The notes beneath the pieces were generated by a model. The model was not told the origin of the DNA and ran no database searches. It saw only the letters and a program-made list of their open reading frames with translations. A program made the position numbers and the translations under genes. This document shows positions 35,887 to 44,960 of a stretch of 64,000 bases of DNA, in pieces (position 1 is the stretch's first letter; each line of letters starts with the position of its first letter). The stretch comes from Bacteroidales bacterium Phil6 (GTDB taxonomy: Bacteria; Bacteroidota; Bacteroidia; Bacteroidales; F082): the NCBI GenBank assembly GCA_002633315.1, contig NWBN01000032.1, positions 96,008-160,007 of the forward strand. The letters are read 5' to 3'.

Positions 35887-37026
35887 ATGGATTTTAGCTA
35901 TTCAAAGACAGAAGAATTGTTTTTGCAGATGATAAGATCGTTTGCAGAAAACGAAGTCAAGCCTTTGGCAGCCGAAGTTGACGAACAGGAACGTTTTCCG
36001 GAAGAAACCGTCAAAAAGATGGCAGAATTGGGTTTGATGGGTATTCCGGTTCCTAAACAGTATGGAGGTGCCGGTGGTACAGTACAAATGTATATCATGG
36101 CAGTAGAGGAACTTTCAAGAGTATGTGCCACTACCGGCGTTATCCTTTCAGCCCATACATCATTGTGCGTTGCTCCTATATTGGAAAACGGCACAGAAGA
36201 ACAAAAAATGAGGTATTTGCCAAAACTCGCGTCCGGCGAATGGATAGGTGCTTTCGGTCTTACTGAACCTAATGCAGGTACCGATGCTGCAATGCAACAG
36301 ACAACAGCTGTGGATGCTGGGGATAAATGGATACTCAACGGATCTAAGATATTTATTACCAACGCTGCTTATGCCAATGTCTTTATCGTCATGGCTATGA
36401 CCGATAAATCAAAAGGTACTAAAGGCATCTCGGCTTTTATTGTGGAAAGAGGCTACAAGGGATTTTCAATAGGGAAAAAAGAGTTGAAGATGGGTATTCG
36501 TGGCTCAGCAACCTGTGAGCTGATATTTGAAAACTGCGAGGTGCCGAAAGAAAACCTGCTTGGCGAACTCGGCAAAGGCTTCAGCATAGCCATGAAGACT
36601 CTCGATGGTGGTCGTATTGGCATAGCATCGCAAGCTCTCGGTATAGCTCAGGGAGCTATGGATGAGACGGTGAAATATACCAAGGAACGTAAACAATTTG
36701 GCAAATCAATATCATCATTCCAGAATACACAGTTCCAAATGGCAGATCTTAAGACCAAAGTGGAGGCTGCTCGTTTGTTGGTACGTAGTGCAGCATGGAA
36801 GAAAGATATGAAATTGCCTTATTCTGCTGATGCGGCAATGGCAAAATTGTTCGCAGCAGAAACAGCAATGGAAGTGACAACAAAAGCGGTACAATTCCAT
36901 GGCGGTTATGGATATACACGTGAATATCCGGTGGAACGTATGATGCGTGACGCCAAGATTACTGAAATATATGAAGGTACTTCTGAAGTACAAAGAATGG
37001 TTATTGCAGGTCATTTATTTAAATAG
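35887..37026 (+). CDS. bcd: Butyryl-CoA/acyl-CoA dehydrogenase, 379 aa
   Basis: FAD enzyme that reduces crotonyl-CoA to butyryl-CoA with electrons from EtfAB. Start at 35887 (MDFSYSKTEE) is preferred because homologues begin MDF; an ATG at 35863 gives eight more residues. Signature 1 (GLTEPNAGTDA) and the FITNA segment are present. Near the C-terminus, TEIYEGTSEVQRM carries the catalytic Glu of short-chain enzymes. etfB and etfA follow directly, the standard arrangement. Whether the complex bifurcates electrons cannot be read from sequence by eye. Confidence 0.93.
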   Translation: MDFSYSKTEELFLQMIRSFAENEVKPLAAEVDEQERFPEETVKKMAELGLMGIPVPKQYGGAGGTVQMYIMAVEELSRVCATTGVILSAHTSLCVAPILENGTEEQKMRYLPKLASGEWIGAFGLTEPNAGTDAAMQQTTAVDAGDKWILNGSKIFITNAAYANVFIVMAMTDKSKGTKGISAFIVERGYKGFSIGKKELKMGIRGSATCELIFENCEVPKENLLGELGKGFSIAMKTLDGGRIGIASQALGIAQGAMDETVKYTKERKQFGKSISSFQNTQFQMADLKTKVEAARLLVRSAAWKKDMKLPYSADAAMAKLFAAETAMEVTTKAVQFHGGYGYTREYPVERMMRDAKITEIYEGTSEVQRMVIAGHLFK

Positions 37027-37034
37027 GAGGGAGG
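37025..37034 (+). promoter_or_regulatory. Strong ribosome binding site before etfB
   Basis: AGGAGG at 37025-37030 and GGGAGG at 37029-37034, 4-8 bases before the etfB ATG and overlapping the bcd stop. Most genes in the window have no such sequence. Confidence 0.6.
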
Positions 37035-37038
37035 CAGC

Positions 37039-37821
37039 ATGAATATTATAGTATGTATTAAACAGGTTCCTGATACTACAGAAATTAAAATAGATCCGGT
37101 AAAAGGCACATTGATACGTGACGGAGTGCCGAGTATCATGAATCCGGATGACAAAGGTGGCCTTGAATTAGCTCTTCGTATGAAAGACCAATATGGTGCT
37201 CATGTGACAGTAATAACCATGGGACCGGCACAAGCCGATGTGATACTTCGCGAGGCTTTCGCCATGGGCGTTGACAGAGCTATATTGCTCAGCGACCGTA
37301 AATTTGCCGGTGCCGATACTCTGGCAACATCCTATGCCTTGGCAGGCGCCATCAAAACTTTAGACTATGACCTCATTATAGCAGGGCGTCAGGCCATAGA
37401 CGGCGATACGGCTCAGGTGGGTCCTGAAATGGCTGAACATCTCGGACTTCCTCAAGTGTCATACGTCATTGATGCAGAGAAAACAGCCCATGGTACCTTA
37501 ATAGTGAAAAAAGAAAATGAAGATAGTACTCAAATACTCGAGGTGGAGGGTAAATGTGTCCTTACAGTACTCGCTTCTGCATTCAAGGCTCGTTATATGA
37601 ATGTTGCGGGCATAGTAGAGGCTTACTCCAAAGAGGTTGAAGTATGGGGTGCCGACAAAATCGATGTCGATGAGTCTAAACTCGGTCTCAAAGGTTCGCC
37701 TACCAAGGTGTTCAAATCATTCCCTAAAGCCATGAAGGCTCCGGGAGAAATACATGAGGTTAGCGAAGAAGAAGCAGTGGAAATTATTGTTAGAAAACTT
37801 AAAGAGAAACATATCATCTAA
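37039..37821 (+). CDS. etfB: Electron transfer flavoprotein subunit beta, 260 aa
   Basis: Partner of EtfA that carries electrons to or from butyryl-CoA dehydrogenase. The N-terminus VCIKQVPDTTEIKIDP and the segment NPDDKGGLELALRMKD are typical, as is the LIIAGRQAIDGDTAQVG AMP/FAD-binding part. Length matches the family. It begins 12 bases after bcd behind a strong ribosome binding site, and etfA follows 11 bases later. Confidence 0.95.
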   Translation: MNIIVCIKQVPDTTEIKIDPVKGTLIRDGVPSIMNPDDKGGLELALRMKDQYGAHVTVITMGPAQADVILREAFAMGVDRAILLSDRKFAGADTLATSYALAGAIKTLDYDLIIAGRQAIDGDTAQVGPEMAEHLGLPQVSYVIDAEKTAHGTLIVKKENEDSTQILEVEGKCVLTVLASAFKARYMNVAGIVEAYSKEVEVWGADKIDVDESKLGLKGSPTKVFKSFPKAMKAPGEIHEVSEEEAVEIIVRKLKEKHII

Positions 37822-37832
37822 AAGTTAAAGTC

Positions 37833-38852
37833 ATGGATAAGAAAGATTATAAAAATGTATATGTGTTCGCGGAACAACGCGGTGGAGTGATTCAGTCCGT
37901 TGCTTATGAACTTTTAGGTAAAGCACGTGACCTCGCTGATGCTCTCGGAGAAAAGGTGGTGGTGCTTCTTCTCGGAAGCGACATTAAAAATCAAGCTCAG
38001 AATCTTATCGAGATGGGTGCCGACGAAGTAATAGTTGCCGACAGCCCGGAACTTAAAGATTATCTTACAGAACAGTATTCTCAAGTCGTTTATCAGATTA
38101 TTCAAAATAACAAACCTAATATCGTTCTCTTCGGTGCAACTACAATAGGCCGAGACCTCGCTCCTCGTCTCGCTTCGAGACTTAAGACCGGTCTTACTGC
38201 TGATTGTACACGTCTCGAGATAGAGGAAAAAGAGGATACTCATGAAAAAGAATTCCGTATGACGCGTCCTGCATTTGGCGGTAATTTGATGGCTACTATT
38301 ATATGTCCGGACAACCGTCCTCAGATGTCAACAGTACGTCCGGGTGTTATGCAAAAACATGTCCGCGAAATTGGAAGACAAGGTGTCGTCACAATGTTCG
38401 AACCCAACTTCGACAAGAGTAAATTCAAGGTTAAACTTTTGGAAACCAACATGAATTGTAAATGCTCCGACGATATTGCCGATGCCAAGATACTCGTTTC
38501 AGGTGGTCGTGGAGTTCATGACAGAGAGGGGTTCGACAAATTACAAAATCTTGCCGACGTACTCGGCGGTATGGTAGCTTCTTCGCGCGCCATGGTGGAC
38601 GCCGGTGTAATGGACCACTGCTATCAGGTAGGACAGACGGGTAAGACGGTGCGTCCTAATTTGTATATGGCTTGCGGTATCTCAGGCGCCATTCAACATC
38701 TCGCCGGCATGGAGGAATCGGATTATATCATCGCTATCAATAAAGATAAATATGCTCCTATTTTCAGTGCAGCAGACCTCGGTATTGTTGGCGACCTCCA
38801 TAAGATCGTGCCCATGCTTACAGAACGTTTGAAAAAAGAAATGGAAAAATAA
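37833..38852 (+). CDS. etfA: Electron transfer flavoprotein subunit alpha, 339 aa
   Basis: FAD-binding subunit of the electron transfer flavoprotein. The C-terminal FAD domain shows ASSRAMVDAGVMDHCYQVG, QTGKTVRPNLYMACGISGA and INKDKYAPIFSAADLG, the standard signatures. Length is normal, without the extra ferredoxin domain found in some clostridial EtfA. Last gene of the kamE operon, closed by the terminator at 38909. Confidence 0.95.
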   Translation: MDKKDYKNVYVFAEQRGGVIQSVAYELLGKARDLADALGEKVVVLLLGSDIKNQAQNLIEMGADEVIVADSPELKDYLTEQYSQVVYQIIQNNKPNIVLFGATTIGRDLAPRLASRLKTGLTADCTRLEIEEKEDTHEKEFRMTRPAFGGNLMATIICPDNRPQMSTVRPGVMQKHVREIGRQGVVTMFEPNFDKSKFKVKLLETNMNCKCSDDIADAKILVSGGRGVHDREGFDKLQNLADVLGGMVASSRAMVDAGVMDHCYQVGQTGKTVRPNLYMACGISGAIQHLAGMEESDYIIAINKDKYAPIFSAADLGIVGDLHKIVPMLTERLKKEMEK

Positions 38853-38908
38853 CATTTTGTTATTAACATAAAACTTTCTGTTATACATAAACATCTTGAT
38901 GTTTTAAG

Positions 38909-38942
38909 AAAAAGAGTTCGGCGTTTGCCCGAACTCTTTGCT
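38909..38942 (+). terminator. Rho-independent terminator of the kamE-etfA operon
   Basis: Perfect 11-bp stem AAAGAGTTCGG (38911-38921) with CCGAACTCTTT (38929-38939), 7-nt loop. The last bases form the T tract. Confidence 0.85.
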
Positions 38943-39217
38943 ATTAAATACTCGTGTATAATTATTTTATGACTTGTATAGTTAAATCATAAAAATAACA
39001 AGTGTAATATTGACGATATGTTTATTAGAATCTTTATAAATTGTCATTAGTTGTAAGATACAATAACATATTATGAGTTCGTCAAAAAAACATCTTATTT
39101 TATTGATAGAATAAGATGATAAATTCGATAGGAATATTTTCATTAAATCATGCCTGTAAACTATAAAAAATGCCAAAAAAGTTGTATTCAATCTTTTAAT
39201 GAAATGAAAATTTTTAT
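38943..39217. other. Intergenic region before gyrA, with a minus-strand hairpin
   Basis: 275 bp, AT-rich, without convincing gene. CATCTTATT (39091-39099) pairs with AATAAGATG (39110-39118), 10-nt loop; on the minus strand it is followed by seven T residues, as in a terminator. No minus-strand gene precedes it. Confidence 0.4.
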
Positions 39218-39225
39218 TACTTTTG
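39218..39225 (+). promoter_or_regulatory. Promoter -7 box for gyrA
   Basis: TACTTTTG matches TAnnTTTG, 30 bases before the ATG. Confidence 0.55.
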
Positions 39226-39255
39226 CTATTTGAAATAATGATAGGAAGTTAGAAT

Positions 39256-41811
39256 ATGGAAGAACAATTTGAAGGCGAAAGAATTGTACCTATTAACATT
39301 GAGAATCACATGAAGACATCATATATCGACTATTCTATGTCGGTAATTGTCGCTCGTGCACTTCCTGATGTGAGAGATGGTTTGAAGCCTGTACATCGTA
39401 GAATTTTATATGGCATGTTGGATATGGGAGTTTTGTCGAACAGACCATATAAAAAATCTGCAAAAGTAGTAGGAGAAGTGTTGGGAAAATATCATCCGCA
39501 TGGAGACTCTTCTGTATATGATGCCATGGTACGTTTGGCACAGGACTGGAACATGCGTTATCCGCTTATCGACGGACAAGGTAATTTCGGTTCTATAGAT
39601 GCCGACCCACCTGCGGCAATGCGATATACAGAGGCAAGATTGAGAAAACTCGCCGAGGAGATGCTTGTCGATTTGGACAAGGAAACTGTCGATTTTCAGA
39701 ATAACTATGATGATTCCGAGACTGAACCCACAGTGTTGCCTGCATTGATACCCAATCTTTTAGTCAATGGAGCAAGTGGCATAGCTGTCGGTATGGCAAC
39801 GAATATGCCTCCTCATAATCTTGCTGAAGTCATTGACGGTGTTATTGCGTATATAGATAACAGAGATATTACAATAGCAGAGTTGATGCAGTATATCAAG
39901 GCTCCGGACTTTCCAACCGGAGGGATAATATACGGTTACGAGGGTGTTCGTGATGCTTTTGAAACAGGACATGGTCGCATTGTTCTTAGAGGTGAAACAA
40001 CAATAGAGGAACATAACGGACATGAGCGTATTATAGCGACATCCGTGCCTTATCAGACCAATAAAGCCGACATGATAAAGAAAACGGCAGACCTTATCAA
40101 CGAGAGAAAACTCGAAGGTATTGCTGATATACGTGATGAATCCGATCGTAAAGGGCTTCGTATAGTGTATGAACTTAAACGCGATGCTGTGTCGAGCGTG
40201 GTACTGAATAAATTGTATCAAATGACAGGTTTGCAAAATGCTTATAGTGTTAATAATGTTGCTTTGGTTAATGGCCGTCCTCATACACTTAACTTGAAAC
40301 AATTGATAAAGTATTATGTCGATCATCGTCATGAGGTTGTGATACGCCGTACAGAACACGATTTGAGAGAAGCGGAAAAACGCGCACATATACTTGAAGG
40401 TCTTGCCAGAGCTTTGGATATTGTTGATGAGATTATTGCTACTATCAGAGCATGTAAAGGAGGTCAGGCAGAGGCCAAACAGGCTATCATGACGGCTTTC
40501 GGATTCGATGACATTCAGGCTTCAGCTATAGTCGCTTTCCGTTTGGGGCAATTGGCAGGCCTTGAAATCAAAAAGATAATGGATGAGTTGGATGAAGTCC
40601 ATAAAACCATCTCGAAACTGAAAGAAATTCTCGCAGACGAAAGCATACAGTTCGATATTATAAAAACTGAACTGCTTGCAATTAAAGAAAAATACGGCGA
40701 TGATAGAAAAACAAGTATTGTCCACACTGCTGACGATTTTAAAATTGAAGACCTTATAGCAGATGACCCGGTAGTCGTTACCATATCGCATCTAAACTAT
40801 ATAAAACGCACCAACCTAAGCGAATACCGAAGACAGAGCAGGGGAGGAAAAGGCTCCAAAGGCTCTGATGCAAGAGAGGAGGATTTCATAGAACAAATTT
40901 TTGTGGCTACCAACCATAATTATATGCTGTTCTTTACCGAAAAAGGCAAATGCTTCTGGCTTAGAGTATTTGAGATACCAGAAGGTACCAAGACAAGCAA
41001 GGGCAGAGCTATACAGAACCTTATTCATTTGGACCCAGACGATAAGGTCAAGGCTTGCCTGAATATTCCAACATTGAAAGATGAAGAGTTTATTAACAAC
41101 AACTTTATCATTCTTGCAACAAAAAAAGGTGTTATCAAAAAGACAAGTCTTGAAGCATATTCGCGTCCACGTGCCAATGGTATTATAGCTTTAACTATAA
41201 GAGATGATGATGAACTTCTCGAGGCAAGACTTACAACCGGCAAACAGGAGGTGTTGATGGCATTGCGCTCCGGTAGAGCCATACGTTTTAACGAGAGTAC
41301 TGTTCGTCCTATGGGCAGAACAGCATCAGGAGTGAGAGGCGTGACTTTGGCAGACGATAATGACGAGGTGGTCGGAATGATTTGCGTTAACGATGATAAT
41401 ACGAGCATACTCGTAGTGTCTGAGAAAGGATTCGGTAAACGTTCCGACTTGGCAGATTATCGTGTCACCAATCGTGGAGGCAAAGGTGTCAAAACTATAA
41501 ATATCACTGACAAAACCGGTACTCTTATAGCAATAAAAGATGTTAACGACGGAGATGACCTTATGATTATCAATAAATCCGGAATACTTATCAGAATAGC
41601 AGTAAGCACTTTAAGAATAGTAGGTAGAGCCACCCAGGGTGTCAAACTTATTGATTTGCGTGATAACGATTCTATTGCTGCCGTGACAAAGGTAGAAGCC
41701 GACAATATGGGAAATGATGACAATGCAACTTCGGATGATAATATTGTTGAAACATCGGATTATTTGAAAAATGATGATGCTACGGAAAACGAAATAAATG
41801 AAGAAAATTGA
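39256..41811 (+). CDS. gyrA: DNA gyrase subunit A, 851 aa
   Basis: Breakage-reunion subunit of gyrase. The catalytic tyrosine is Tyr124 in AMRYTEARL. The quinolone-resistance region [11 protein letters not shown] has Ser85 and Asp89 at positions equal to E. coli Ser83 and Asp87, the susceptible form. A coiled arm follows, and the C-terminal beta-pinwheel begins near residue 500; the GyrA box is seen as SRGGKGSKG near residue 531. Repeats such as RGGKGVKTI mark further blades. The last 40 residues are Asp/Asn/Glu-rich. The box indicates gyrase rather than topoisomerase IV ParC. The next gene is a TPR protein, a frequent neighbour in Bacteroidota. Confidence 0.96.
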   Translation: MEEQFEGERIVPINIENHMKTSYIDYSMSVIVARALPDVRDGLKPVHRRILYGMLDMGVLSNRPYKKSAKVVGEVLGKYHPHGDSSVYDAMVRLAQDWNMRYPLIDGQGNFGSIDADPPAAMRYTEARLRKLAEEMLVDLDKETVDFQNNYDDSETEPTVLPALIPNLLVNGASGIAVGMATNMPPHNLAEVIDGVIAYIDNRDITIAELMQYIKAPDFPTGGIIYGYEGVRDAFETGHGRIVLRGETTIEEHNGHERIIATSVPYQTNKADMIKKTADLINERKLEGIADIRDESDRKGLRIVYELKRDAVSSVVLNKLYQMTGLQNAYSVNNVALVNGRPHTLNLKQLIKYYVDHRHEVVIRRTEHDLREAEKRAHILEGLARALDIVDEIIATIRACKGGQAEAKQAIMTAFGFDDIQASAIVAFRLGQLAGLEIKKIMDELDEVHKTISKLKEILADESIQFDIIKTELLAIKEKYGDDRKTSIVHTADDFKIEDLIADDPVVVTISHLNYIKRTNLSEYRRQSRGGKGSKGSDAREEDFIEQIFVATNHNYMLFFTEKGKCFWLRVFEIPEGTKTSKGRAIQNLIHLDPDDKVKACLNIPTLKDEEFINNNFIILATKKGVIKKTSLEAYSRPRANGIIALTIRDDDELLEARLTTGKQEVLMALRSGRAIRFNESTVRPMGRTASGVRGVTLADDNDEVVGMICVNDDNTSILVVSEKGFGKRSDLADYRVTNRGGKGVKTINITDKTGTLIAIKDVNDGDDLMIINKSGILIRIAVSTLRIVGRATQGVKLIDLRDNDSIAAVTKVEADNMGNDDNATSDDNIVETSDYLKNDDATENEINEEN

Positions 41812-41882
41812 TTTCGATTTAGTATTTGTCGATAACAATTAAAATTTTGTATATTATAATTTGAATGTAATCAGGATATAAA

Positions 41883-41890
41883 TAAATTTG
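41883..41890 (+). promoter_or_regulatory. Promoter -7 box for the TPR gene
   Basis: TAAATTTG matches TAnnTTTG, 20 bases before the ATG. Confidence 0.5.
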
Positions 41891-41910
41891 TAAATTAAAT
41901 TAGATTTATT

Positions 41911-43134
41911 ATGAAAAAATTAGTTTTAGTATTAGCTCTTGGTTTTATCGGACATTTTGCCATAGCTCAAAACATTCAAGTGCAGAATGCATTTAACCAC
42001 AACAAATCAGCACAGCAGTATATCGAGCAGGCAGAAGTGCTACGTACTCAGAACCGTATTGAAAAAGCTGACAAACAGATGAATAACGCTAAGGCATACA
42101 TCCAAAAAGCAAAAGATGCCATAGACGCTTCTGTACAAAATGAACAAACCATAAACGATGCCAAGGCCTGGCATTATTATGGAGTTATTTATTATAAAAT
42201 TGGAATTTATCCGGAATTCTCAGACCTCGATAATGATGCGTTCCAAAAAAGTTTAGATGCATTTTCTAAAGTCCAAACTTTGAATCAAAAGTATTACGAG
42301 GATAATATTGCTGAAATAAGTCAATATATAAAGTCAATAGGTTCAGCATATTATGATAATGGTGCAAATAATTTCAATGAATCGAATTTTGTCGATGCTA
42401 CAACAAACTTTAAAAAAGCATACGATGCAGCTCTTATTATAGGAGAACAAGATAACAGTGCATTGGAAAATGCAGCATTGTCATCGATGAGAGCCGGAGA
42501 TTTTGAAAAGAGTTGTGAATATTATCAAACTTTGTTGGATAATGGTTATGATAAGGCCAGTATATACCAGAATCTGACTATTGCATACCGTAATCTTGGC
42601 GATAATGATAAAATGTTGGAAACAGTACTCAAAGGAAAAGAAAAATATCCTGAAGATGCCAATATTATCAATGAAATGATTAATACATATATCACTCTTA
42701 ACAGAGAAGCAGAAATCATCGATGAATTGATAGCAATAGCAGAGAAATTCAATACAGAACCGGTTTATTACTTTATTTTGGGCACTATTTATGGCAATTC
42801 AGAATCCGAGTTGTTCAATATTGATGAAGCAGTCTCATATTATAATAAAGCTATTCAGATTGATCCAAATTATGAAAATGCTTATATTAATATTGGCAGT
42901 TTGTACATTGACCAGGCGGCTCAACTTTATAACAAGGCTAATGATCTTCCCATTGAGATGGTGAAGGAATATGATCAGTTGATATCAGAAGCAAAATCAT
43001 ACGATGAAAAAGCATTGCCATACGTAGAGAAGTCATACGAATTGCTTCCCGATGACGAGGCTATCAAACAAGCATTGAAAACTTTGTATAATCGTTTGAA
43101 GATGACAGACAAGGCAGCAGAGTTGAATAAGTAA
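41911..43134 (+). CDS. Exported tetratricopeptide-repeat protein, 407 aa
   Basis: Secreted or periplasmic helical-repeat protein. Signal peptide at residues 1-19 ends GHFAIAQ. Several TPR units are visible, for example NAALSSMRAGDFEKSCEYYQ, then IYQNLTIAYRNLGDNDKML, and IDEAVSYYNKAIQIDPNYEN followed by AYINIGSLYIDQA. There is no catalytic motif, so a scaffolding role is likely. It follows gyrA with its own promoter box and is closed by a terminator. Gene order gyrA-TPR is conserved in this phylum but the link is not understood. Confidence 0.87.
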   Translation: MKKLVLVLALGFIGHFAIAQNIQVQNAFNHNKSAQQYIEQAEVLRTQNRIEKADKQMNNAKAYIQKAKDAIDASVQNEQTINDAKAWHYYGVIYYKIGIYPEFSDLDNDAFQKSLDAFSKVQTLNQKYYEDNIAEISQYIKSIGSAYYDNGANNFNESNFVDATTNFKKAYDAALIIGEQDNSALENAALSSMRAGDFEKSCEYYQTLLDNGYDKASIYQNLTIAYRNLGDNDKMLETVLKGKEKYPEDANIINEMINTYITLNREAEIIDELIAIAEKFNTEPVYYFILGTIYGNSESELFNIDEAVSYYNKAIQIDPNYENAYINIGSLYIDQAAQLYNKANDLPIEMVKEYDQLISEAKSYDEKALPYVEKSYELLPDDEAIKQALKTLYNRLKMTDKAAELNK

Positions 43135-43149
43135 GAATACAAAAGAATA

Positions 43150-43182
43150 AAGAACCCGGATTTAAAGCCCGGGTTCTTATTT
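43150..43182 (+). terminator. Rho-independent terminator after the TPR gene
   Basis: Perfect 10-bp stem 43150-43159 / 43169-43178 (GAACCCGG core), then ATTT. Confidence 0.85.
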
Positions 43183-43362
43183 GCAAATACAATTTAACAT
43201 AATGTATATTATTTTACAAAATAACAAAAATACTTTTCATATCATTTTTGAAGAAAATTATCGCTTGCTTAATGTCTTTTTTCCACACAACATACGGATA
43301 ATTTTCCTTTTATTTTGAAAGGTTAATTAATGTAAATTTTTCGTTTCTTATAAAAATTTTTA

Positions 43363-43380
43363 TATCTTTGCATATCTTTG
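43363..43380 (+). promoter_or_regulatory. Two tandem -7 boxes before the DUF3127 gene
   Basis: TATCTTTG occurs at 43363-43370 and again at 43373-43380, both matching TAnnTTTG, 10 bp apart. Either could set the start, giving a leader of about 50-65 nt. Confidence 0.55.
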
Positions 43381-43436
43381 AAAACTAAAAAATATCTTAT
43401 AAAGATTTGAATTTGAAACAATTAAAATCATAGAAT

Positions 43437-43892
43437 ATGCAGATTATAGGGAAATTAATTCAGCGTAACGAACCTATCACAGGTACGAGTCAACGTGGTG
43501 AATGGAAAAAAATGGAGATTATCATTGAGACAATTGAGACATATCCCAAGAAAGTTTGTATAATATGTTGGAATGAACGTGTCAATGAAGCCAATGCTTT
43601 TGAATTGGGCAAAACTCTTGCCATAGATATTTCCATTGAATCACGCGAATATAATGGCAAATACTACACCGATGTCAGAGCCATTCGTTTTGACAACAGC
43701 ATTCAACCGCAGCAGAATCCTCAGGTACAAGATTACCAGCAACCTGTGAATCAAGACTACCAGCAGAATCAGATGCAGCAAACTTATCCTCAACAGCAGA
43801 ATTACATGCAACAGCCTCAGCAGCAACAAATGCCCGGCATACCGGATAATTTTTATCCTCCTGTCGATAATGACGATGACTTGCCTTTCTAA
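43437..43892 (+). CDS. DUF3127 protein with SSB-like acidic C-terminal tip, 151 aa
   Basis: Bacteroidota protein of the DUF3127 family. Residues 1-85 look like a compact beta-barrel of OB type: GKLIQRNEPITG, WKKMEIIIETIETYPKKVCI, and VNEANAFELGKTLAIDISIES. It resembles single-stranded DNA-binding protein in layout: a small OB-like domain, then a Gln/Pro/Asn-rich linker at about 91-135, then the C-terminal tip DNDDDLPF. In SSB the tip DDDIPF recruits repair and replication proteins. The DNA-binding role is an inference. It is a single-gene unit with two promoter boxes, ahead of an EamA gene separated by a terminator. Confidence 0.82.
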   Translation: MQIIGKLIQRNEPITGTSQRGEWKKMEIIIETIETYPKKVCIICWNERVNEANAFELGKTLAIDISIESREYNGKYYTDVRAIRFDNSIQPQQNPQVQDYQQPVNQDYQQNQMQQTYPQQQNYMQQPQQQQMPGIPDNFYPPVDNDDDLPF

Positions 43893-43930
43893 GATTGTCA
43901 ATAAACATTTTTAATAATTTTCTGTTTTTT

Positions 43931-43964
43931 AAAAGCAGCCGTAAATCAACGGTTGCTTTTATTA
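43931..43964 (+). terminator. Rho-independent terminator after DUF3127
   Basis: AAAAGCAGCCGT (43931-43942) pairs with ACGGTTGCTTTT (43949-43960) with one G-U pair. It excludes the upstream in-frame start of the next gene. Confidence 0.7.
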
Positions 43965-43966
43965 TT

Positions 43967-44854
43967 ATGGAAAATAAAACTGCTTATGCTTACATTGCAG
44001 CCGCCGTCTCTGCAATTATTTTCGGACTCGATTTCGTAGTGCTTAAATATCTAATGCCTCAATACATTACACCTAAAGCTCTTGTGGGATTACGCACTGT
44101 TGTTGCTGCAATAGTGTTTTTTGTAACATCCTTGTTTGTAAAAATAAGAAAAGTAGATAAAAAAGATTTGATTATCATAGCATTAACAGCTATTTTGGGA
44201 CTTGCGATACGGTTTGTTATATATTTTACAGGACTGTCAAAAACATCTGCCATAGATGGCAGTATAATTATGGTTGGAGTCCCGGTAATAGTTCTGATAT
44301 TATCTGTAATATTTCTACATGAGAAACTTTCAGTTGGCAAAGTGACAGGCGTCTTGTTTGGACTTGTTGGGTCTGTTATTCTTGTCAGTTACGGACACAA
44401 GTTCTCTGGTTCTTCCGGTTCTGCTGAAGGCAATATCATGGTCTTTGCTTCTGCTCTGATGCTTGCCGGCTATAATATTATCGTAAAGAAATATATAGGA
44501 AAATACGGTTCATTTACCCTTACATTTTATATCTTTATCTTCGCTTCCTTGATGATAATTCCTCTTACTGCAAAAGAAATATTTGAAACAAACTGGCAGG
44601 CGTTAAATCTAAAACATTGGTTGTTGATATGTTATGTTGTTATCATTGTAACTGTGATAGGTTATTTTCTTAATACTTTTTCGTTGCAGAATCTAAAAGT
44701 GACTACAGTAACAAGTTTCAGTTATCTTCAACCTGTCGTTGCAGTGACATTCTCCTACATTTTTCTTCATGACAAACTTAACATAATGCAACTGATTTGT
44801 GCTATTTTGATAATTTTTGGAGGTTTTCTCGTTGTGAAAAGCGGTAAAAAATGA
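43967..44854 (+). CDS. EamA/DMT-superfamily transporter, 295 aa
   Basis: Ten-helix transporter of the drug/metabolite family; substrate unknown. Two EamA halves are seen, each with five helices. The first half has GLDFVVLKYLMP and the second GFFLN-like and VTSFSYLQPVVAV elements. The ATG at 43967 is preferred because the earlier codon is upstream of the terminator hairpin. Ends 106 bases before the stop of the convergent DUF4831 gene. Confidence 0.85.
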   Translation: MENKTAYAYIAAAVSAIIFGLDFVVLKYLMPQYITPKALVGLRTVVAAIVFFVTSLFVKIRKVDKKDLIIIALTAILGLAIRFVIYFTGLSKTSAIDGSIIMVGVPVIVLILSVIFLHEKLSVGKVTGVLFGLVGSVILVSYGHKFSGSSGSAEGNIMVFASALMLAGYNIIVKKYIGKYGSFTLTFYIFIFASLMIIPLTAKEIFETNWQALNLKHWLLICYVVIIVTVIGYFLNTFSLQNLKVTTVTSFSYLQPVVAVTFSYIFLHDKLNIMQLICAILIIFGGFLVVKSGKK

Positions 44855-44960
44855 TATGCAACCTCTTCCCTGCTCTATATAACAAGCGAAGCAAATCTGG
44901 AAAGTTATTAAAAAACATCCGGATTCACTTCACTTATGATGAAATCTTTATCAAAATATT

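Noticed and set aside
39760..40389. Long minus-strand frames opposite gyrA
   Set aside because: They are shadows of the gyrA coding sequence, which has all family motifs.
43641..43908. Minus-strand frames opposite the DUF3127 linker
   Set aside because: They come from CAG-rich codons of the Gln linker read in reverse and give Leu/Ile-rich or mixed low-complexity peptides without support.
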